Both the position numbers and the translations under genes were made by a program. Source: Loripinus fragilis (lineage: Eukaryota > Mollusca > Bivalvia > Lucinida > Lucinidae). Taken from it: a DNA stretch of 64,000 bases. Below are positions 56,801-64,000 of this stretch, one piece after another. Location of the stretch: contig OZ026531.1 in the NCBI GenBank assembly GCA_964019695.1, positions 5,403,701 through 5,467,700 on the forward strand, read 5' to 3'. Positions within the stretch are counted from its first letter, which is position 1, and the number at the start of each line of letters is the position of its first letter. Under the pieces are notes generated by a model. That model had not been told where the DNA came from. It made no database searches and saw nothing but the letters and a program-made list of their open reading frames with translations.

Positions 56801-58165
56801 TGACAAGGTAGTGATGTCAATACTAGAGTGCTGGCATTATGCTAAATCCTTGCAAGATGAATCTGCAACCCTTGGATAATATAATATACAAAGAGTTGCT
56901 AGCATGGCAAGAAACAGCTCTATAACTTCTACCTGTAGTTTTCTTTGATCTTTTAAGTTGTTACTCACATATTGCACTGTATGTTACAAACTTTCCATGA
57001 GTATTATGTTAACTATATTTGATGTCTCTATAAAATAAAAGAGGGTTCATGGTAGTTTATGTTTTGAGTTACTTCCTCAGCAAATGAGCAAGAGTAAAAA
57101 GAAGTACATAGACCTGTCCCAGCTTGCAAAAAAGTACAAGAAGGCTGTGTTGGAGACCTTATCTTGAACGTTTAATGGTCTTCGGAGGGTAACATATGTA
57201 ACCTGGGTTGTAAAACTAGTGTAAGACACAATAATAAGGAACTTCACTTTATTTTTATAGCAGCCTTATAGATTTGATTTGTTCAATGACGGATGTTATA
57301 CATGTATAGTCAATAACTGCCATACTGACACTTGGAAATAACATATGAAACACTTAGTAACATATACAATGCCATAAAATTCAAGACATTTATAAAATGA
57401 ATAATTAAAAATATGTAACTGTGTTATAAGAAGTTCTTAAACCTGTGACAGACTTCCAAAAAGTGTGAATATGTCATTTTAGGAGACATTATCAGGAAAA
57501 TTTAATGTTATTTTGCGGGTAACGTATGTAACGTGATGTTACGCGCTAACGCTGCCACTCTCAGTGGGCTAACATATTTCATTTTGTGGCTTAGATAATG
57601 TAGTATTAGGAAAATATAGTGTACAAAATTCCCCTTGGGCACAGGGGGGTCTATAGCCAGCGCAAAGCCTAGAGAATTTCATTTGACATTTTTGTGTGAT
57701 ATGGGGCTACCATGTTCAACATCTTATAACTCAAAAAGTATATAAGATATAAACATACTGCCTGCAGTTTTGAAAAGGTAAATATAACAAATTAAAAAAT
57801 TCTTTAATATAATACCAATTAATGAATATAAACTGGTTTCAATAAAATTTAAGACAAACTATATTAGACTCATTTATCATTTAAAAGGGGGGTTCAATGA
57901 AAAAATGTAACATAGAGTACATCAGGGTGACTATATTTGTTTTAACGGTCTATACATGTGGCCCAGTAATAGCTTACTTAGAATACATGTATATAATCAA
58001 TTTGGAAATCTTAACTTTTCTTATGCTCTTTTCTGAAGTTTTAGAAAGAATGTTAATTATCAAATATTTTGTAGGGTAACGTATGTAACAGGATGTTACA
58101 GCTTAACGCTGCCATTGTCAGCGAGCTGACATGTTGCAAAATCCTTGCAAGACATTGGGCTTCAA
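53845..58165 (+). mobile_element. Element G, copy 2, both ends truncated
   Basis: Homology to copy 1 starts at AATACATAAGTTATTCTGAG (copy 1 about 25,849) and ends at ACATTGGGCTTCAA (copy 1 about 29,433), before the terminal GGCC end. It keeps about 670 bp (54,080-54,745) absent from copy 1, where CACT microhomology marks a probable deletion. Five GTAACNNNNGTAAC-type motifs remain. Confidence 0.75.
54745..55960 (+). pseudogene. Element G protein, copy 2, decayed
   Basis: The better copy of the unnamed gene. Blocks in order: HCETAQF-ARYMGIIPMVLVL, IKATRK, FSVSQSLILSLRNAYDIT, GGIIGFSS then NYGSYYKWN, IYSDAKQNEYY, EAVSGLTNPFSSSFEDNG, VPAKPGIAKDLIEADDIGRK, LGPVPWSLSTSDRIPTKT, KLFHGLQLHIEPTLDWLY, GNVILQSIRAVPFTFK and AGFVTDTYIQC. 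I recall this block order from uncharacterised, highly repeated predicted proteins in corals, molluscs and arachnids. The DGxAxxQS / VDFVTDxY portion might be a nuclease fold, but key acidic residues cannot be verified here. Frameshifts occur near 54,870, 55,040, 55,200 and 55,430. Confidence 0.6.
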
Positions 58166-58643
58166 TAAAAAGGGGTACTTACATCTGTGACCACGCATGG
58201 ATTTTCTTTAAACTTAGCATATTAATAACTCATTATACTGGATTCTCCTTTATCGAGGCCCTTGTTTGTTATCGGGTAAATGCAAATAAACAATGATAAC
58301 AAGTAAAATGAATTCTACCTCATTAACTTTATAAATCCATTCCCTGGAAACCTATAACAATGAAAAAGGCAGTTAACTCGTAGTAATTTTAAAACTTCCG
58401 CTAATGTGCGGCCATATTGGATATTTCCCAGGCGGCAATTGTGACTGCTGTATCGCGGCGTTCACTTAAAATAAAGATCTCAAAGTATGGGATGGGGTAC
58501 GTCCATGAAATTTTACTTACTGTTAAACTATATATATAACAAGCCTTAAACTCCATTTAAGCAGTATGTGATCATCTGAAACATCAAAAACTTTGAACAG
58601 AAAATAAAATAGAATTTTTATAAACAATTTTCAGAAATATAGC
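58166..58643. other. No recognisable feature
   Basis: Non-coding, downstream of the pogo-like gene. It may include its 3' end. Confidence 0.4.
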
Positions 58644-60655
58644 TTAGGACACTTGGGGAAGACAGTGAGGGCATCTGAATTCACTGCCTTCAACAACGTG
58701 TCTGACAGTTGAGCAAAACCTTGGGTGTGTCCAGTGCCTGCACTGGTCACATTCAGCCCACTCAACAAAAGTAACGTTGGCTATTGTTTTCAATGCATCC
58801 GGTTCCCATTTGTCACAAATGCAGCATTTAACTTGGTCATCGTCCTCCACAGAAAAGTCGCTCCCTGTATCCTCTGACTCAAGATTTAGCGCATAACCAC
58901 TGTTATTTAAGCCTGAAGTGCCTGGGGGAGGTTCAGGAATGGGCACTGACTTCTTTGCTTTTGATTTTGAGGTCTGCTGTTTCTTGCATATATCTGAAGT
59001 GGATTTTTAGGTTTTGAAACCGGACTTGACTTAGCTGATTTTGAAAGCGTTTTTGATTTCTTTGAAGCTTGAACTTGCAGTATGTCCATCCATAACAGAC
59101 TTTTTACGCAGGCTTCCAGCTAGGAAAGGTTGGACAAATTTACGTTTTTGTTTAGGCTGTATCACACTAGTTATGGTTCTAGCTTGGAAGAAATCAGCCT
59201 GTTTGGATTGAGAGTCTGGTACTGGAATGACTGGAACCCCAGGTTGCTGCTCATCATGCATGAGTTGATCAACCTGGTTGTTAATGTGTCCTTGAGTATC
59301 TGTGTTGCCAGGGCTTTCATTTGATTGACTGTCATTTACGATGGCTTCATTTGTCTCAACAGTTTCAGTGCAATAAATAGAAGCAGGGGCAACTTGAGTT
59401 TCAGTGATGGCCTTGCTGTTGTAAGGGAATATCCCAGTTTTCCTGAATGCAGATGTCAAGTTTTCTGCGCTAACAGCTATGACGTAAGGTTTCGCTGTAA
59501 GTTTAGCCACTTCATACTTGGTTATGCTAAGTCCTGGATTATGTTTCATGTAGTCCTGACAATCTTTATTGTACGTGGACTTAAATGGTCCAAAAATCCC
59601 TACGTCAAGGGGCTGTGTCAAAGGACTGGTGTGTGGCGGGAGTACAAAGATAATTATATTGTTCCGTCTGTCCCGGTTTGTAAGTGTCAAGGATACATGT
59701 GAACGGTGTCCATCATAAAGCACAAGAGTTGGCTCTGTTGGTTATCCAGTAGACATATTTGAATATTTCAGAAAATTATTGTTCAGATAACTTTGAAATA
59801 CTTCAGAGTTCGACCAACCGCTCTTAGACATAGTACCAGCTGCACCTGTTGCAGCCCCTTCAACAAAGCTATTATTCCATCGAACTCCAGGGAAAACATA
59901 AAACGGGGGCACACTATTTCCCAGAGCATTTCCTGCTGCGATACATGTATCTGTGGATCCCCTTGGTGAAGTCACAGCCTGTGGGTTTGTCTCAACGTTA
60001 CACACAATTCTTGGTGGAGAATGCTCGGTTGAAACACCAGTCTCATCAATGTTAAAAATTCTCTCTGGCTTATTTGTGAGATTATTTGTTGATAGAATGT
60101 TGCCAAGTTCTGTGTAGTATTTAGAAAGCACTTCATTTGATGCAGACTTGGCCCTAGAAATAGTTAATTTTTTGGGGTTTTACCACTTTAAGTCCAGGCC
60201 ATCGCTTTAAGAACCCATAAAACTATCAGTTGCTGAGTTGCTCTGTTGCTGGTACTACTTTTCCCAACGAATTAGTATAGTCACAGGCCATATATTGAAT
60301 GCCTGACTTATTGTATCCATATCCAATATCTGCCATATAGCTAATATGAGTCACCAGCTTCTGCTCTTCGTCAGCTGATAGCAGAGTCCCGTGTCCTGTT
60401 CTTGCATCCACATCTCCTGTCCCTGAGAGTAGATTCAGGAACACTGTACCGTCTGGCTGCCATATACACTGACATCCCACATTGGGTATCTTCATATGCC
60501 CTCGCCAAGTTGCTTCGATCATACTTCAACCTTCTTCTAACAGGTGTAGCTTGCTGCAAGTAGAAAAAGAGCTCACCGTTAGCGGTTTGCAGTTTTATCA
60601 ATCTAAGCACTTGCTGTAGGTTACACCATTTGATATCAATAGTTATAGGCATTTG
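58644..60655 (-). pseudogene. Pogo/Tigger-like transposase with C-terminal PHD-like finger
   Basis: Reading the minus strand, 60,540-60,420 gives YDRSNLARAYEDTQCGMSVY and AARRYSVPESTLRDR, a pipsqueak-type HTH. 60,400-60,226 gives ADEEQKLVTHISYMADIGYG and YMACDYTNSLGK, the CENP-B-like part. The DDE core has Asp 1 in FNIDETGV (about 60,047), Asp 2 in MLYDGHRSH (59,714) and Asp 3 in LTQPLD (59,606), giving DD35D. A Ser/Gln-rich linker follows. 58,860-58,650 carries CCICDKW, then WAECDQCRHWTHPRFC and FRCPHC, a C4HC3 PHD-like finger. Frames change near 60,400, 60,180, 59,735, 59,060 and 58,930, so it is broken. The element ends are not identified. Confidence 0.85.
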
Positions 60656-60715
60656 GTATCAAAAGCTATAGGCTGTTGATATAAATAGCTAGTGGCAGCT
60701 GGTTGGCAATATATA

Positions 60716-61517
60716 CTCAACTACAAAAGAAACCCATCAGCTACTTTTTAGGGCAATTACGGTAAAATAATTAAGAAATCAGAATATATTTTATACCATA
60801 TTCTTTAACAATCAAATATGCATCAAATTATTGAATAATGTAACAGTTTTACTTAAACCCGTTCATAATGTATGCCAGTGAATAGACAAGGGGTCATTTC
60901 TAAAAATGACAAGTTTCATACAATTGGTTTTCACTCCAGTTCTAGTCTAAATCAGTTCACTTCGTCCAATAACCAGTATGTTCCTTTCTGACGAGGCAAT
61001 CAAGTGTATGCAGAAGCCATAATAAACAGCGTAAGTTAAGTGAGCCTGTGTCTCAATTGGATAGAGCAGTTGTTGGATGAGCTCTGGCGACGCATCTGGG
61101 ATCGTTCAGTGCAACCTCGGAATCCTCGACAGCTTCAGGTTGCTCTCCATTAAGAATGGGCGTGGGTTCCCAAGAACGCTGTGCTGCGTCACATGCTTTT
61201 GGTTAGACCTGGTTATAAGGCAGTTATTGCTGCAGGAGAGGGTCATGTCTGTTTTTGGACGAATTTAACTCAAGTGAACTGATTTAGATGAGAACGAGAT
61301 GTTCATTCTCAAGTGAAAACTTGTCATTTTTGAAAATGACCCCTTGTCTAAACACCACCGAATAGCATGAACAGATTTAAGTAAAACTGTTACATTATTC
61401 AATGAAATGATGCAGAACTGATTGCTACAAAATATGATTTAAATATATTTTCATTTCCTATTTCCGATTTCCATTATTGCCCCGAGAATCGACTGATGGG
61501 TTTCTTTTGTAGTTGAG
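60716..61517 (+). mobile_element. Internally deleted Tc1-like element with about 240-bp TIRs
   Basis: The ends CTCAACTACAAAAGAAACCC are identical on both sides and flanked by TA. Homology extends inward about 240 bp (TGTAACAGTTTTACTTAAA, GACAAGGGGTCATTT, AAAAATGACAAGTTT). The centre keeps a transposase C-terminus, so only this part of the gene survives. Confidence 0.85.
61056..61252 (+). pseudogene. Tc1-like transposase, last third
   Basis: One frame gives LLDELWRRIWDRSVQPRNPR then QLQVALH, a stop, EWAWVPKNAV and, after a shift, AVIAAGEGHV. This is the 'LWDELxRRVR...P.NLxELxxAL.xEWxxIPQxxI...VIxAxGGHT' C-terminal signature of Tc1-family transposases. It is non-functional. Confidence 0.7.
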
Positions 61518-62300
61518 TATATAAGTACAATTTGAAAGATTGAAGTACACCATAGTTGTATAAAATCTTACGCTGGATTAAAAATTTGTTAATTTTCGCT
61601 AAACTGAACTTCTCTATACAATTTGGTAAACCTATTTCCATATAAGGAAATAACGTGACCAAGTATAAGGCACGTCATCTATCAATACCAGTTCGGACAG
61701 AACAAAAACAATACATTTGAGAGGTACCAGAGGGGGTTTCAGTGAGAGGGGGGTCACTATTCTTTTTAAAACATTGATTTTTAAATGATTTTTACATTTA
61801 TATAAATTTACTTACCAGAATTCTTGACATTTACGGAAATTTTCTCTGGAGTTGAGAGATTGACGTTTGGCTCGAAATTCGTCGCACGTAAACAATCGGT
61901 AGGTGGCGTTCCACGAGAGGATTCACGTGAAAATCAAATGACGCGATACAGGAGATGACGCGATAAAGAAGGGCGTGAGTAAATCTATAGTTTTGTTTAT
62001 TTCTATGATTTGTCATCTAGATTGACTTCAAAATACCATAGGTATTATATTAATACCACGGAACCATTTGGATAAATTATGGTTTACGTTTTCTGAAGAA
62101 TTGATTATAAAATTTCAATATTTTTTCTAAAAAATTGACAAGACATTCAATTCCAAAGATAGATATGTTCTAGTCTTTGTCAAGATATCATATTATCACA
62201 AAAACATGCCATATATATCCTGCTGATCTGAGCCAAATTTCATGAAAGTAACTTGACAATAGTAGGTTGTTTTTAAATCTACTTCCACTTTTCTTATATA
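61518..62300. other. Non-coding, possible 5' exon of the pogo-like gene
   Basis: On the minus strand AAGAATTCTG/GTAAGTAAAT at about 61,815 is a good splice-donor match, about 1.2 kb upstream of the transposase frame. No other support exists for an exon. Confidence 0.25.
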
Positions 62301-63083
62301 CCCGACAAAAAAAGAAACGCACCACTACGATTTTTCCCATTAAGATCTCCTTTTAATACGAAAATGTTAATTGTCATGAAATATTCATTTCTGATCAAAT
62401 CTTACTAAAACTTTAGTGTGACTTAGATGAGTATCTGTACTTTCCCTGTGTAGGCACAAAACACACCAAGGCGAATGGTAAGCGAGTTTGGGAAGCGTTA
62501 ATTCAACGCTACTGTCTGCATGGAATTCCAAGTATGTTTTACATTTGCAAAGTATGAAAACGATATGTTGTTGCTATGTGAGACAACCAATGTGTTTATT
62601 GATGCATTTTTGTACTTCCAAAATCCATTTACATCAGTTAGGACCCTTTAAATTGACGAAAACAATGTTGAAATCTTTTTATGTTTTGTAAAGTTTATCT
62701 CCAGTGTGGAATCACTATCCAAATGGTTGTCACAATACATTGGGGACCTAGTGTTCAATTATCGCGTATGATGAATTAAAGATAGAATTTGCAAAGAATA
62801 AGTGTCTGGGTACAATTTGTTCAACTGAGATGATTCCAATTGCTTAAACTTATCCAGCAAGAGAGCATTATAAAAACGCTTATTTCCTGTGACTTTACAA
62901 GTTGACCCCCACTTTGTTCATGACCAGATTTCTTTAACACAATTTAGACGCCAGATTGCAAAAGATGTGTGACGCAACCGTACATGGCATACCTTTGCAC
63001 TGGTATAAACTAAGCTGGCCTATCACTTGTGATCTTCCTTAGAGTTGAACAGTTCTAAGTGGTGCGTTTCTTTTTTTGTCGGG
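62301..63083. mobile_element. 783-bp TIR element (CCCGACAAAAAAAG type)
   Basis: The left end CCCGACAAAAAAAGAAACGC then ACCACT is exactly reversed at the right end, with TA flanks. TIRs are about 26 bp. No transposase remnant is recognised; a 67-codon plus frame at 62,488 lacks motifs. The end resembles the two Tc1-like elements at 38.9 and 60.7 kb. Confidence 0.8.
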
Positions 63084-64000
63084 TATAGAAAGACATGTTT
63101 AGCCAATTTCAAATGATTCGCTGGTCGGAAATGCCGATGGTCATGGCCCCATGTCATGGCACTATGGGGCCTAGACAATGTGTATCACTTCCTCAAGTCC
63201 TGTATGATATTGTTTAAGAAAAATAATATCATAACAATTAACGTGTGAAAACAAGAAGACCAAGCATTTCCTTTACATCCCAACTGAACTAGAGTAACAA
63301 CATGTTGGTGTCGTGACCAGGATAAAGTGTAACAGAGTCTTATCAAAGGTATCATAGGACAGTGCTCTACATGATTAAGTGATATGAGGTCCAGAAACGA
63401 AGCTGTATGCCTAGAATACATAGCCAGCTAAAGTATAAATGTTGCTATTTGGTGGAAATCAGCATCAGTTTTACAGAACAGAATGAACAGAGAAGATTTA
63501 AGCATTAATTTAGCAATAGCTTTGGGCAAAGAGTTCTCTGTGACTAAAAAGTTACTTTTTAACCAATATGGGGTTATTCTTGTGAACCGGGTTTTTTTAA
63601 AATGTCAATTACTTTAGATTGTAACTGGGTACCCTTAGGACACGGTATATAGTCGTTAAGGATCCTATCCGTTCAAAATTGCTTTTCCTGAGCCCTATCC
63701 GCTCCAGAAAAGGAGCCTATTCGCTAAAAACAAGACATGGGGAAAGGAGGAAATCTAAATCAGTACAAATACAAGAGTATTTATGATGTAAGTAACAGAA
63801 AATCGAACGCTACGAGACTTTTAAGTCTCTAACTGGATGTATTTTGAAACATATGATAAGGCTGATATCAAGTCACGACTAAAAAGTTGATCAGAAAATG
63901 ACTGTACTGTTTTTGGCAATTTAGGTTATTTTGGAAAATTAGGAAAAATATAAACGATTCTGACAATTTTGCTGGCCTACTTCGCAGCAGAAAATGTTTT
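63084..64000. other. No recognisable feature
   Basis: AT-rich and non-coding to the end of the window. The minus frame at 63,185-63,421 lacks motifs. Confidence 0.4.

Noticed and set aside
25204..58165. Host segmental duplication linking 25-29 kb and 54-58 kb
   Set aside because: Homology stays within the TIR element boundaries of copy 1, and the flanks differ. This fits two transposon copies better.

Overview
The window looks like intergenic DNA from a marine invertebrate, most likely a bivalve mollusc. It is AT-rich and has no bacterial-style gene packing. It holds tRNA-derived SINEs, long simple repeats, many short TIR elements (MITEs), Tc1/mariner and pogo DNA transposons, and Penelope-type and LINE-type reverse transcriptase remains. 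I found no intact host gene: every protein-like stretch I recognise belongs to a mobile element and is broken by stops, frameshifts or nested insertions. The taxonomic call is inference from repeat style; no marker gene supports it.

Layout. 0-15 kb: palindromic MITEs, a LINE C-terminus split by a 505-bp TIR element (3.8-4.6 kb), a tandem array invaded by an 818-bp TIR element and a SINE (6.9-9 kb), a reverse-transcriptase scrap (10.3 kb), a 57-bp-arm inverted repeat (11 kb), and a SINE (13.8 kb). 14.7-17.7 kb: a 469-bp TACC/TATC microsatellite, a TTAA-flanked MITE, a TACA microsatellite and a SINE interrupted by a retroelement tail. 18.1-24.0 kb: two mariner elements side by side. The first is filled with four other elements nested at up to three levels. 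25.2-29.5 kb: a 4.29-kb TIR element (called G here) with one decayed gene of an unnamed, widespread invertebrate protein family. A second, end-truncated copy lies at 53.8-58.2 kb.

30-45 kb: SINEs, MITEs, a LINE C-terminus split by a 1-kb Tc1-like element (38.5-40.2 kb), and a 1.7-kb element with about 512-bp inverted arms (43.3-45.0 kb). 46.9-53.1 kb: a minus-strand Penelope/Naiad-like retroelement, a 3.6-kb TIR element containing a 253-266-bp satellite and a 127-bp minisatellite, and a second copy of the 1-kb element called X. 58.6-60.7 kb: a minus-strand pogo/Tigger-like transposase pseudogene with a pipsqueak-type HTH, a DD35D catalytic core and a C-terminal PHD-like finger. 60.7-63.1 kb: two more short Tc1-type elements.

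The pieces do not form a pathway; the window is a layered record of insertions. The most interesting items are element G with its unnamed gene and repeated GTAAC half-sites, the nested mariner, the 3.6-kb element with internal satellites, and the two 3'-tail families that mark 5'-truncated retroelement copies across the window. Repeat family assignments rest on copies compared by eye within this window and on remembered family motifs, not on database searches.
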